This document shows positions 49,035-61,013 of a stretch of 64,000 bases of DNA, in pieces. Made by a program: the position numbers and the translations under genes. This DNA is from Chrysemys picta bellii (Eukaryota > Chordata > Testudines > Emydidae). The stretch is taken from NCBI RefSeq assembly GCF_011386835.1, contig NC_088791.1, positions 56,935,498 to 56,999,497 on the forward strand, given 5' to 3'. The stretch's first letter is position 1, and every line of letters begins with the position of its first letter. Below the pieces are notes generated by a model that saw nothing but the letters and a program-made list of their open reading frames with translations, did not search any database and was not told the origin of the DNA.

Positions 49035-50754
49035 TTCTAACAGTATCCAAAATTCATATAGTTCTGCGATTTTTAAAAATGCAAATCCAGTATAATACTG
49101 AATCTTAATGAAAAGTATTAGGCTAATCTGTTTTCCCGACGTTGCAGTAGAAAGATTTGGCTCCATCACTTTCTCAAAAGACATGAGAGTGAGAGATAGA
49201 GAGCAAGCAGAATTCCTTCTGTTGGAGCATCTGCTTTCCCAAGTCTCAAATCTTGTCCAGCTGATACCTTTTATAGAAAGAATCTATTATACAGTAGGCA
49301 TGTATATTAGGCAGAGAGTGTATATCAGAGGATGATGCCTAGACTATGGAGTACAAAAGGAATGACATGTTCTGCACTAGAAGTGGCGCATAGACTAAGT
49401 CACATCATTGCATATTTAGGCATGTTTGCCCAGATTCTGAACCCACTGAGGTCAATGTGAAGCTTCCTACTAATTTCAGTAGCTATAGGATCAGGTCTGC
49501 TGTTTTTCTATATCTTAATGAGGAGGACAATCTCTTTCAGGCTTTTTCTTTGTGAAATAATGTCCAGACAGAAAAGGGAAAATGTGGCAAAAAAAGATGT
49601 GTCCTGAGATCGTAAATTTTCCATTGTATCAGAATTCCTTTTCTTCCCCGATGGAGTTTGCATTGGTGCTTTTGAGCCCTTTCTTCCTCTTACTTTTGAT
49701 GATTAAAGAAGAAAACCACTGTGTGCTTCTTTATAATATATTTATGGACACATCCTTTTTAGTTTAAAGTTCTTTCTGGTCTTCATTTAAACAAATATTT
49801 GTCTCTATAGCACTAAATGTTCTCTTTTGACATACATTATGGTGGTTTATTTTAATTAAATACTTTGGAAACCAAAAATATGTACCATCAAAAATAAATA
49901 TAATAACAAATACAATAACCATCCAGCATTTCTACACTCAGAATTCCTTGCATGGCCATTTCCAGCAATCCTACATTCAAATGTGATGTGTTCTTCATCT
50001 ACACTGTGAAGGTGTGGGCAACTTAGAGGATACAGAGGTGGCTCTGGAAATAGCCCATTAGCCATCTGTACTTAGATCTCTTCAGAACAAGTTCGAGCTT
50101 CTGTTCTCTAACATGGAACACATCCTATCGAGAACAGTTGTCTGACTCTGTAACCTAATGGCTGACTTGAAGCACGCACAAACCTTTTACATTGACAGAA
50201 AAATAAAGGATAATTTTCTTGCTAGTGCTGGAACTGAAGCCCTTGCCAACAGGCTCAAAAAACCTGCCAAGATGCATAATGAGCAGACTTGTACCAAACT
50301 TGGAGCAGCAAGGCTGATATTATCATAAGAGAAGGATTCAATCGACCATGCAAATTGAGCTGAAGAAGTGCAGTGGACTAAATATATGATCAAATAAGAC
50401 CCCCTGCATCTTCCAAAGGGAGAGATTAGCAGCAGATGGCAGCGGCACACAGCAAAGTTTTCCTTTAATCCTAAATTCCTTCAGGGTTTGTAAAATGAGA
50501 TATCTGAAACCCCGAGAGGAAATCAGGATGCTATGTGTACTGATAATGTTCCATCACATCACTCTTGACTCACAAGATGATGCTCTTGCACAGTGGAAAC
50601 TACACATTTGAAACTGATAGAGAAAGAGAGAGAACAAATCTGGTCTTTAAATGTGTTATAATGAAGCTGGCTGGCTATGTACAACCAGGACTTCATTGTA
50701 AAGTCTGAAGAAGCAGCTGGAAGCATCTTTTTCGATGCAAGTGCCTCAGCCAAA
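49035..50754. other. Intron-like DNA, nothing firmly recognised
   Basis: A short MITE-like piece near 49430-49500; otherwise no feature. Confidence 0.35.
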
Positions 50755-52051
50755 ATCCACAAAGGTACCTGGGTGCCTAAATCCCAGCTTTAGGCTCTAC
50801 TGCAATCCACAGAACTGCTCTGCTGCCACCTAACCCTGTAGGTGCTGAACCTTACTTGGCACCTAAGTTTTCAGGGTAAAATTTCCCTAGACACCTATGT
50901 TTCTGCCTCTGGGCACATACACTGCTGCCTCGCTCTAGGAGTCTGGGCACCTATCTCCGTCCTAAGCCCCAGTGCGAGCCACGAAACAGGAGAAGATTGG
51001 CAGAGGAGCATCTCTCTCACCTGTGGCGCCTGATCCAGTAGGTGAGCTCAGAGCACAGGTAAGGGATCAGACCCCATTCAAAATCCAGATGGAGGTGATG
51101 CTGCTGCTGTCCACCTTATAACCCTTAGCCCAGTGGTTAGAGCCCTCCCATGGGATGTGGGAGAGTCAGGGTCAATCCTTCCTTTGCTTGAGGTAGAGAA
51201 GGGATTTAAATAGGGGGCTCCTAGCATTGAGCGCATCACATCGTCCGACGTGTGTGTGTGTGGGGGGGAGAGTCTCTCAATCTCTACTAATGAAACCCTT
51301 AGTCTTTGTATAAATAATTAAATAGCTGTTGGAGTAGGGGGGGCTGGATGCTGGGTTTCTCACGTCCCAGGTTCATTCCCTAAACACTAAGCTATAGAGC
51401 AAGCGTCAAGCTGTCTCTTTCACTGGCCCAAAGGCTCTTGATGTAGTCACACACAGTGGAATGACTTCACCGGAAGAGAGAGAGAGAAAGAGAGCACTAT
51501 ATTAGACTAGCCCATAGCCCGGTGTTAGGGCACTCTCCTGAGAGTTAGAAAACCCCTGTTCAAATCCTTGCCCCCCCATCTGTCAGACTCGGAATTCAGC
51601 CTAGCTCTCACGCCTTCCCAGTGAGTGATCTAACCATGGGCTAAAAAAAAGTGATAAGGGTGCTGCTGCTGCTACCACCAGGTCATCCTCCAGGTGTGGA
51701 GCAAGGGAGGTGCCTAACTCACTCTCAATTTAGGCACCTCAGTCACCTGACTCCAGGATAGGGGTTCCTGGCTGAGGATCACAAGCAGAAATAGGGCCTT
51801 CCTGCAGCCTGGTGGTTGGAGAAGGACGGGGCTGAGGGCACAGCCTTTTGGTTAGCATCTCCCATTGGCTAACTTAGGTGGCTTCCCACCTAGTATGCTA
51901 GCTTCTGTAGATCACATTCTAAGGTGCCCGTCTCTCTCTCCATGCATTATATAGGGAACCTGGGCACCTAACTCAGGCTTTGTGGATCCCACATTGTTCT
52001 AGTGATTTTCTAGGTGCGCTCAGTGTCACAACACCTTAGTCCCTTGTGGAT
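50755..52051. mobile_element. 1.3-kb inverted-repeat DNA element with nested hairpins
   Basis: Begins ATCCACAAAGGTACCTGGGT and ends with the degraded complement CACCTTAGTCCCTTGTGGAT. Inside, two further imperfect hairpins have tRNA-like 'tagcccagtggttag' outer ends: one spans about 51126-51400, the other about 51511-51642. No transposase. Non-autonomous DNA transposon is the likely class; no clear target duplication was found. Confidence 0.55.
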
Positions 52052-52129
52052 CCAGGCCGTCCTTACCTCCTCCCCCTTGTATGAAGGCTTATGTCTTCAC
52101 TCATTAACCGCTTCAGCTTACATATCAGC

Positions 52130-52196
52130 ATGAAATCCTGTTCCCATGGAAATCAATGGCAACAATCCCATTGATTTCAGTGGGGCAGGATTTCAC
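52130..52196. mobile_element. Short palindromic MITE-like repeat
   Basis: TGAAATCCTGTTCCCATGGA...CATTGATTTCAGTGGGGCAG...GATTTCA: ends complementary, centre with the tcaatggg motif. Confidence 0.6.
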
Positions 52197-52869
52197 CTCA
52201 GTGCTGTGATTGTGGGGACAATGTGTTTAGACAGTATCTGGGGTGAGAAGGAAACTCTTTAGGTACCCAGGATATTACAGAGTACCACTGTAAACCGTGC
52301 TGTCCTGTTACCCAACAGTATTTACACTAGAAAGTGTAAAATAAAATCAGACTCAGAAACTGTGGTTAACAACTCCCAGCTCCAAGACCTAAGAAAAAAG
52401 TACCTGGCATTACCATAAAACTATTCAGTACAGACATAGGCCCTGATTCAGAAAAGCATTTAAGGATATGCTTACATCCATCCTAGTGCAAACCTAATTT
52501 TCCTGTGCAGTATTTAGATACTACAGGGCTGGGCTGTAATAGGGTGGCAGAGTTCTTCTGTTAACCCATCCAATTAGCAGATGTTGGAAACCTGCAGCAA
52601 GCTGAAGACATTCTGCCATGGCAGGTGCAACTCATTAACTCCACCTAGACTATAGGGGAGGTGAATGAGAAAGCCCAGGGCTAGGATGGAGAGGTCTCAG
52701 CAAAGAAGTTTTAGGAACAGCCAAGCTTAGGCTGATGTTCATTGTCTGAGTCATCATTAAAGTCAAACCATAGGACGAGTGTAAGATTTTTGGACACAAG
52801 CTCAAAGTCTGTGTGTTCTGCTGAAGAAAGACTAAAGATTCATTATGTTCATATGGCTGATGTAGAAAA

Positions 52870-54005
52870 ACTTTAGATAGTATGACAGATACTGCAACTC
52901 CATGCAGTAGCTTTGGGGAAATAGTGTATTAAGTTTTATGAATGGTTCATGTACTACTGTGGACCAGAGATTGCATGCAACTCTGGGGACAGAGGTGGTG
53001 GTGAGGTGTTACTCACCTCCTCCAGGAATTAAAAATAATGGAGAGTGATTAAGGTGAGTCACTCAAGCAGTAAACACCTCCAGACAGGTACCGTTTCTGG
53101 GGAGGTTTGCATATACTGGTACAAACTGGGTATTCCAGAGACCAATAGGCAAAGAATGGGTTTTTGATATAAAAAGGCTGGGTTTAAACTGACTCAGGGC
53201 TATCTTTCTGATCCAGCGACCAGACAGGAGCTTCTGTCCAAGGAAGGACCCAAATGTTGAGGAAGGGTTGGAAACACCTTAGCCTACTAGGGTCACATAA
53301 AACTAATGGGTGACTCCTGATAGATTTAGTGTGTGTTTAAATCCGTCTTTTGTCTTTATTACGTTCTCTCTAATACTTTTCCCTTAAGAATGAATGTGCT
53401 TGCTTGGGGCTTGTCTCCACTTACTGGGGGATTGAGGCGCAGCTATTGATCCACTGGGAGTTGATTTAGTGGGTCTAGTGAAGACCCACTAAATCAACCG
53501 CCGATCACTCTCCGGTTGACTCCGGTACTTCACTGGAACAAGAAGCATAAGGTAAGTCGACGGGGAGTTTCTCCCGTTGACCCAGTGCAGTGTAGACACA
53601 GCACTAAGTCGACCTAAGGTATGTAGACTCCAGCTACGTTATTCATGTAGCTGGAGTTGCATAATTAGGTTGACTTAGCCCCGTAATGTAGACCTGCCCT
53701 TAGAAAGCACTGTGTAGTAGCTAGTAACTGCTGGCAACACACTGTTCATAGCCCTTGGAGAGAGAAAGCCATTCACAGGTGCTGGCCTGTAGGCACATTG
53801 GCTTGCTGGGGGTATCACAGTGTAAGATGGGGCTGTACAGCCTTAAAATTCCCCAGTCAGAAGGGAGTAAGGGACAGGGGTCGCTGCCCAGAGACAGATG
53901 CTGCCCAGAGACAAATGCTGGCTGGGGAGACTTGAGATCTGACTGGGCACTCCTAGAATGGAGTGGGGGAGACAGGTGCCATTGCCCTGAAACTGTGACA
54001 GATGG
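52870..54005 (+). mobile_element. Probable LTR-like block carrying a MITE
   Basis: GATATAAAAAGGC at 53166-53178 resembles a retroviral promoter. AAGAATGAATGTGCTTGCTT at about 53386-53405 resembles an LTR polyadenylation region in which AATAAA has become AATGAA. The block is interrupted by the MITE at 53407-53699 and resumes with TAGAAAGCACTGTGTAG. Ends are not defined; class inferred. Confidence 0.4.
53404..53702. mobile_element. Harbinger-type MITE
   Basis: 293 bp (53407-53699) with ends GGGCTTGTCTCCACTTAC and its degraded complement GTAATGTAGACCTGCCC, resembling the Harbinger end at 59691. The flanks TTG and TTA are consistent with the 3-bp TWA target of PIF/Harbinger. Internal perfect hairpins: 53461-53476 with 53482-53497, and the ACTCCAGCTAC/GTAGCTGGAGT pair near 53627-53658. 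Confidence 0.8.
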
Positions 54006-54422
54006 CTTGTGGGAATTCAAAGCTAAACTGAACCCTGGTGTAATCTACCGACTATAGGAAGTAACAGCAGAGGTGAATTTGGTCCCAGGACCTTAAATAC
54101 ACAACTGTTTTTTCTGAAAATAAAGACATTCAAATGAAAAAGTTCAGTGATTTGCACTGAATCTCATTTTAATACTGTGTTTAATAAAATGGGCTTGGTA
54201 CAGATCAATCTCATCTTGTCTTTGCTCTTTTTGTATTATTGCTTTACATGCCTTGAAATGGGAACTTCAAGCACTTAATTAAATGGATAGAAAGGTTGCT
54301 GAGTTTCACTCAACTTTTTAAAGTACTTTTTGAAACCTCCATTAAAAAGCTATTTTTACAATTTCTTACAGCACACCTCTGCATATCACAAAAGTAATTG
54401 CTGCTCCTGTACTGGGTAGGTT

Positions 54423-54423
<1 letters not shown>

Positions 54424-54456
<33 letters not shown>
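54424..54456. repeat. Uninterrupted 33-T tract
   Basis: A single T run. It could be the reversed poly(A) of a retroposed sequence, but nothing adjacent confirms that. Confidence 0.95.
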
Positions 54457-54457
<1 letters not shown>

Positions 54458-54484
54458 GGCATTTCACAGCTAAGGAATTTAGCT

Positions 54485-54655
54485 TCACAGCAACCCTGTG
54501 AGATAAATTCATTAGGTGTCCCCATTTTGCAGACTGAGGTATGTGGCGGTTAAGGGGCTTGTCCTTGGTCACACAGTAAGTCTGTGGTGGAATTGAGAAT
54601 AGAACCTAAATCTCTTGACTCCAGTCCTGTGTTTGTACCACAATGATATCCCTGT
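54485..54655 (-). mobile_element. MIR SINE
   Basis: Inverted MIR core in order: CCCATTTTGCAGACTGAGGT, GGTTAAGGGGCTTGTCCTTG, GTCACACAGTAAGTCTGTGG, ATAGAACCTAAATCTCTTGA, ending near the tRNA-like head. Confidence 0.85.
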
Positions 54656-55937
54656 TCCCAATTGTAATTACTATTATTTTTCTTTGTCTCCATTGATGGC
54701 AGCACCCTGGTGTATCTAAAATGTGTGCCCTCTCTGCACAGTTGCCAAATACCTTCTTTGAGGGAAAACCAAACCCAAATGCCAGTTCAGCTGGGCAGAG
54801 AATTGAGGAGATGTAAGGGAAGCAGTTGGAGCTGCTCGATGGAGGCTACTCCAGCCTAATGCCTGGATCAATTTATATGGTACCTCTGTGGAGGTTAATG
54901 GGCACTGCCCCCTGGTAGGTCTCCTGGGATCTCACCCACTTTTCCACTGGCCCACCCTTGAGCTGTCTTCACCCATTCCAGGCTCAGGGCCGTGAAGATC
55001 ACTCTTGGCCTGACTCTCCACTGGCTTGGGCTGAGTTTACTCCTGTCCTGAGTAATCCCACCATAGTCAATGGATTTATGCTAAGAGAATGGAGACTCAG
55101 TTCCTGTGTACCAAACCTTACCTACAAATCAAAAGAATGCCTGCTTAATGAGCATCCTGTACCCCAAGTAGGATTTCACAAAAAGCAATTTCATCACCAT
55201 AGAAACAAGTTCTATAGTACAAAACTCACATGGATATGGTTGTCAGACACCCAGGATTTGCTGCACTGTGGTTGCTCCACATACAGCCAACAGCCCAGTG
55301 ACCATATGCCCTTGGAACTGTATGGTCCCCTGATCACTGGGTCAGTAGGTTTATCTAGATGAGGGAAAATTGTATGAGTGTAACTACAAATCAGTGTTGC
55401 TATGCTGGGAAAAATCCTTAATGTAGAGATACTGCCCTGCTGCAAAATGGGGCTGTGATTCTAGTCTCTGGCATGCCTGCAGAATGTCCACTGTGCTAGT
55501 GGGGGCCAGGAGCAGGTAGCAGAGAGTCAACTGTGATGGCTTTACTCCACCCAATAATTCCTCTGTGTCAGGGCAATCCCCAGCTGCCCTGTTACATTAG
55601 TTTTCCATCTTTGCAGTTTGCATCATGGAAGAGGCACAAAGAATAGGACGAACAGGAGCTGACGATCTGGCCTAATGAGAATTGCATGCACCTCTAAAGC
55701 TGCAGGTTGGATACCACCACTCTAAGTGGATAGGAAAGCTCAGTGTGTACAGGATCTAGCACGGCAGAACCCTGATCCAGATTAGGGCCTCAGGGCCTTG
55801 CTGAACTATAATACGAATTAATAACCAGTGTCACAAAACTCCATTTTCTTAACAAAGGATGAACTGAAACACGTTATCGTGTTATCTGTTTTGTGGATTT
55901 TCTGCATTGCTGCTCACTCTAGTATCTAAGCACTGAA
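54656..55937. other. Intron-like DNA, nothing recognised
   Basis: No feature could be supported. Confidence 0.35.
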
Positions 55938-56219
55938 GGTATGTCTACACTGCAATTAAAAACCTACGGCTGGCCCATGCCAGCTTATTTGGGCTTGTGG
56001 GGCTCAAGCTAAAAGGCAGTTTAATTGCAGTGTAGACATTCGAGCTTGGGATGGAGCATGGGCTCTAGGACCCTGTGAGGTGGGATAGGCCCAGAGCTCA
56101 GGTTTGGGCTCAAGCCCAAATGTCTACACACAGGTAAACAGCCACTTAGCCCACCCCATGAGCCCAAGTCAGCTGGCACAGGCCAGCTGCAGGTGTCTAA
56201 GTGCAGTGTAGACAAGGCC
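55938..56219. mobile_element. Full-length palindromic MITE
   Basis: About 280 bp beginning GGTATGTCTACACTGCAATT and ending GTGCAGTGTAGACAAGGCC. It has further inverted pairs inside: GGCTGGCCCATGCCAGCT with AGCTGGCACAGGCCAGCTGC, and AATGTCTACAC with GTGTAGACATT. No coding capacity. Confidence 0.8.
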
Positions 56220-56890
56220 AGCCTTAGGGGTGGGCCACATAGGTGACCGCCCAGGGTGCCGTGGACGCTGTGCGGCAGTGCACAGGTGCCTGGCAGGGGA
56301 GCGCCACAAACTTGCAGAGCCAATGCGTGGGGGGCGGGGAGAGGCAGATTTCTCCCTGCTTCCTCCTGGCAGAGGAATGGGGTGGGGAGCGGTGACGCAC
56401 AGATACTGCTTCCCCCCCACACCCAAATGTTGCTCTGTTCCCCACTAAGGGACTTTGCGGGGGGGAGCAAGGAGCAACGCCAGGGCCTCCCTGCGTCCAG
56501 GTCACTTTCAACACATGGGCTGTGCTCTGAGGCCAGCATCAAGAACTTCTCTCCTGCCCTCCCCTTCTGCAGCCCAGCTGGAGAAAGTGACCTGGATGCA
56601 GGGAGCCCTGGTGTTGATCCTCGTTCCCTCCCTCACAGCCCCCCTAAGGGGGCACAGAGTAGTAGCATTTGAGCAGGGGAGCAAGCAGCAATGCCAGCTG
56701 CTCTGTGCATCCAGGTCAGTTTCCCAACGTGGGCGCAGGAGGGGGGTACAGAGGTTAAGGGCACAGAAGGAGGTGCAGGGGGTAGGGGAGATGGGGACAC
56801 AGTGCAGGGGTTAGGGGCAGGTGGGGGTCGCAGGATGGGGTTAGGGGAGAAGGGGGCACAGGATGGCATTAGGGGAGAAGGGGTTATCCA
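56220..56890. repeat. GC-rich block of direct and inverted cassettes
   Basis: The stretch around 56478-56512 (GGGGAGCAAGGAGCAACGCC...CGTCCAGGTCACTTTC) recurs directly near 56675-56725, and its CTCCCTGCGTCCAGGTCAC part is inverted at 56583-56606. The 3' part is G-rich with repeated GGGGTTAGGGG / GGGCACA units (56740-56890). Class unknown; the overlapping frames are not convincing genes. Confidence 0.6.
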
Positions 56891-58260
56891 TTATTACTGT
56901 TATTATTGTGTATTTTACAAATAATTTCAGGCATACGTCTCAGATTAGATGCCTGAAATCATTCTCAATTTTATCAGTGACTACCATCTTTCAGTTCTCT
57001 GCACTAGCACAAGATGGGTCCATCTCTCCCTCTGTCTGCCTGGGCTCTCTCCTTCCCTTACTTTATTCTTGAGAGTATGCCGAAACCTATCAGCAGAAGC
57101 CAAATACTTGATCCAGAAACATTAACTCTGCAAGGAGCCCTTACTCGTACACTTCATCCCATTGAACTCATAAAGGTTGCAAGATCTGTCCCCAGCTCCT
57201 ACTGTTGCTCAGCAGTTCGGAGTTTTGGAGCAGCACTTTATTTGTGTTGATTTGTCTGCAAACATTTTAATGTTTTGCTGCTACCATGAAGAGTAAAGGA
57301 TGATTCTATGTTCTACCGTATAGTCTTTGTATCCTGAAATAAAATCACATATGGCAGCCTCCTGTTGGCTATATATATATATAGCACGTATTGTGTGAGA
57401 GAGAGCATGTTTTCTTGCTGATTCTGAGACACACATCACAGATATGTAATGTTGCTAAAGCTAGAATGTATGGGTTTGCACAGGAGGAACTTCCCTACAG
57501 ATACATTCCTAATAAAGATAATTTCTTCAGAATAAGCACTGGAATCAAATTTTGCAATACTGACTAGCCCAATCAAATTATTATTTTTGTAAAGACTGAT
57601 TAATATCAGTGTATGTCCAAGCCCAAAATTTATACCCGTTATGCCATGTTTTTTTGCACTTGTTTATATATTATTGCTCTTTTTTTTTTTTAGCTAACAT
57701 AGTTGGTAAGTGGTTGTATAACTTAGCAATTATACCAACAGAACCTGGGAGAAGCAAACTCTGTGTGTTCTGTATTCTTTTTGACTGGTTATTGTGAATA
57801 TGTTTTTTAATCCTTAATCTCTTGAGATGCCAATTCCACAGCTATAGATAGGAAATTCCTGAAGTATATGATGCAGTATCCATCCTATTTTATTGGAATG
57901 TGCGAAAGAGTGTACTTCTGTTTTAGATTGCTTACCTCCTACTCTTTTTAAAAAAAAAGTACAAATACAAAATGGGTAAAATAAGTCTTTATCCTGTTTG
58001 TTTTTAAATATTAACTCTGCAATCGCAGACCAGCAAGAAGGAAAGCCGATTTATAAATGATCCTTTCTCATGGCATTGTATTAAACCAGTCGGGTAGAGC
58101 AGATATAAGAGACAAGCTCTAGGAAGTGGCATCTTTTATGATGCACAGAAAGATCTGTTGTTCTGTATAGCATTTTGAAGCTGATATTTTTTTTGCCCAA
58201 ATCATGTCATGTGATATAGTGTGACAGATTTCTGGTAATTTAGCGGTTTTCTGGTTTTTC
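56891..58260. other. Intron-like DNA, short TA tract
   Basis: A TA tract lies near 57371-57383. Nothing else could be supported. Confidence 0.4.
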
Positions 58261-58640
58261 GCCTTCAGAGCTGGGTGGCCAGAGAGCAGTGGCTGCTGGC
58301 TGGGCACCCAGCTCTGAAGGCAGTGCCACCAGCAGCAGCAGCACAAAGTAAGGTAGGCAATACACTATACCATGCCACCCTTACTTCTCCACTGCTGCTG
58401 GCAGAGCTGGGTGCCCAGCCAGCTGCCACCATTCCCTGGCCACCTGGCCAGTGCTTAATTTGTGTTGGGGCTGAGCCCTGGCACCTCTTTCAATACAAAG
58501 TAAGCACTGAGGCAGTGGGACCCTGGGGGAGTTGAGGAGCCCACAGGGGCCAGGGGCAATGTGGGGGGAGCTTGCGGGGGCCAAGGGCACCAAAATACAA
58601 GTTCGCCCCTGGTGCCATTTTCCTTAAGGCTAGCTCTGAT
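58261..58640. repeat. Compact inverted-repeat block
   Basis: CCTTCAGAGCTGGGTG at 58262 is mirrored by CACCCAGCTCTGAAGG ending at 58320. GCTGGCTGGGCACCCAGCTC is mirrored again by GAGCTGGGTGCCCAGCCAGC near 58403-58422. This three-part inverted layout suggests a MITE-like repeat. Confidence 0.6.
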
Positions 58641-58928
58641 GTAGAAGTGCCCTGAGTGATGACTACACTGAGCTATATTATACAAGGCATTAGTCCATGC
58701 TCTCATAATCTATTGCTTCAGTTACTGCAACCCTCTTTGGTTTGTCCTTCTCCTCTTTGGTTTGTCCCACTCTCATCTCTTCCCCTCTCATTCAGTCCAA
58801 AATGCAGCTGCCAAGAGCATTATCTTTTCCCACTACTATGCCTCACTCTCACTATCCCTCTCCTTGGTGCTCACTATTGGCTCCCCCACTTCTTCCATAT
58901 ATTATTCAAACACCTTGTCTTTCAGGCT

Positions 58929-59413
58929 CTAAGGGGGGATATGATAGAGGTATATAAAATTATGAGTGATGTGGAGAAAGTAGATAAAGAAAAGTTATTT
59001 ACTTATTCCCATAATACAAGAACTAGGGGTCACCAAATGAAACTAATAGGCAACAGGTTTAAAACAAATAAAAGGAAGTTCTTCTTCACACAGCGCACAG
59101 TCAACTTGTGGAACTCCTTACCTGAGGAGGTTGTGAAGGCTAGGACTATAACAGCGTTTAAAAGAGAACTGGATAAATTCATGGAGGTTAAGTCCATTAA
59201 TGGCTATTAGCCACGATGGGTAAGGAATGGTGTCCCTAGCCTTTGTTTGTCAGAGGGTGGAGCTGGATGGCAGGAGAGAGATCACTTGATCATTACCTGT
59301 TAGGTTCACTCCCTCTGGGGCACCTGGCATGGGTCACTGTCAGTAGACGGGATACTGGGCTAGATGGACCTTTGGTCTGACCCAGTATGGCCGTTCTTAT
59401 GTTCTTATGTTCT
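58929..59413 (+). pseudogene. CR1 LINE, 5'-truncated 3' end
   Basis: The open stretch 58929-59210 encodes the CR1 ORF2 C-terminus: [64 protein letters not shown]. The untranslated end has ACCTTTGGTCTGACCCAGTA and terminates in the octamer-like repeat TTCTTATGTTCTTATG. The fully open frame makes it the youngest-looking CR1 here. Confidence 0.92.
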
Positions 59414-59899
59414 CTTTCCAGCTCCATCCTTGCATACATCGCTGCCATTATTGCCATATGCAGTGCCCTCTCTCCTGCAAGTCATACTCCACCAAATTTG
59501 CCTTTTCACTGCTGCTTTTGGCGCGTTTGCCTAGTTCAGCTTAGGTTTCTTCCATGTCGCCCTGTATGTTTAGAATAAATTGCACCGAGCTCTATCTAAC
59601 CACCCCTTTAAGGAATGAAAAACCCATCGATCTAATCCCTGAAACATTCATGGCATAATGCCGGCACCCCACTTTGCATTTGTTCTTTCTGGGTATGTCT
59701 ACACTACGGGATTAATCCGAATTTATATAATTTGAATTTTGGAAACAGATTGTATAAAGTCGAATGTATGCGGCCACACTAAGCACATTAATTCGGCGGT
59801 GTGCGTCCACGTACCGGGGCTAGCGTCGATTTCCGGAGCGTTGCACTGTGGGTAGCTATCCCATAGCTATCCCATAATTCCCACAGTCTCCCCCGCCCA

Positions 59900-60958
59900 T
59901 TGGAATTCTGGGTTGAGATCCCAATGCCTGATGGGGCAAAAAACATTGTCGCAGGTGGTTCTGGGTACAGCCTCACCCCTCCCTCCATGAAAGCAATGGC
60001 AGACAACCATTTCACGCCTTTTTTCCTGGGTGAACACAGCAGACTCCATACCACGGCAAGCATAGAGCCCGCTCAGCTCAAGACAGCAGTCATGAACACT
60101 GTAAACACCTCGCGCGTTCTCGTGCAGTTTATGCTGAGCCAGGACCAGAAAAACGAGGCGAGGAGGAGGCAGCGACGGCAGTGCAGCGACAAGCAAGATG
60201 AGGACATGGACATGGATATGTACACAGAATTCTCTCAAACCGCGGGCCCCGGTGCTTTGGAGATCATGTTGTTAATGGGGCAGGTTCTATCCGTGGAACG
60301 CCGATTCTGGGCCCGGGAAACAAGCACAGACTGGTGGGACCGCATAGTGTTGCAGGTGTGGGACGATTCCCAGTGGCTGCGAAACTTTCGCATGCTTAAG
60401 GGCACTTTCATGGAACTTTGTGACTTGCTGTCCCCTGCCCTGAAACGCCAGAATACCAAGATGAGAGCAGACCTCACAGTTGAGAAGCGAGTGGCGATAG
60501 CCCTGTGGAAGCTTGCAACGCCAGACAGCTACCGGTCAGTCGGGAATCAATTTGGAGTGGGCAAATCTACTGTGGGGGCTGCTGTGATGCAAGTAGCCAA
60601 AGCAATCACTGAGGTGCTGCTACGAAAGGTAGTGACTCTGGGAAATGTGCAGGTCATAGTGGATGGCTTTGCTGCAATGGGATTCCCTAACTGTGGTGGG
60701 GTAATAGATGGAACCCATATCCCTATCTTGGCACCGGAGCACCAGGATACCCAGTACATAAACCTCAAGGGGTACTTTTCAATGGTGCTGCAAGCACTTG
60801 TGGATCAGAAGGGATGTTTCGCCAACATCAACGTGGGCTGGCCGGGAAGGGTTCATGACGCTCACGTCTTCAGGAACACTAATCTGTTTAAACGGCTGCA
60901 GCAAGGGACTTACTTCCTGGACCAGAAAATAACCGTTGGGTTGTTAAAATGCCAATAG
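59900..60958 (+). pseudogene. PIF/Harbinger transposase, missing last catalytic region
   Basis: 352-codon frame of the DDE (HARBI1-like) transposase. The native start may be Met65 (MNTVNTSRVLVQF). A basic/acidic patch lies at about 84-106. A helix-turn-helix-like segment LTVEKRVAIALWKLA...VGNQFGVGKSTV lies at about 192-226. The first catalytic Asp is Asp270 in GVIDGTHIPI and the second is Asp320 in GWPGRVHDAHVF. After FLDQK the frame shifts (KMPIVILGDPA is readable in another frame to about 60980), then about 100 residues carrying the third acidic residue are gone. The C-terminus resumes at about 61014. Inactive. Confidence 0.92.
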
Positions 60959-61013
60959 TTATTCTTGGGGACCCAGCTGGCGCTCGTTACTGACTCGGTC
61001 AGACCTCAGCCAA

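Noticed and set aside
56021..56869. Overlapping 70-170-codon frames in the 56-kb region
   Set aside because: Present on both strands in several frames of a GC-rich repeated block and a palindromic MITE, with no recognisable protein.
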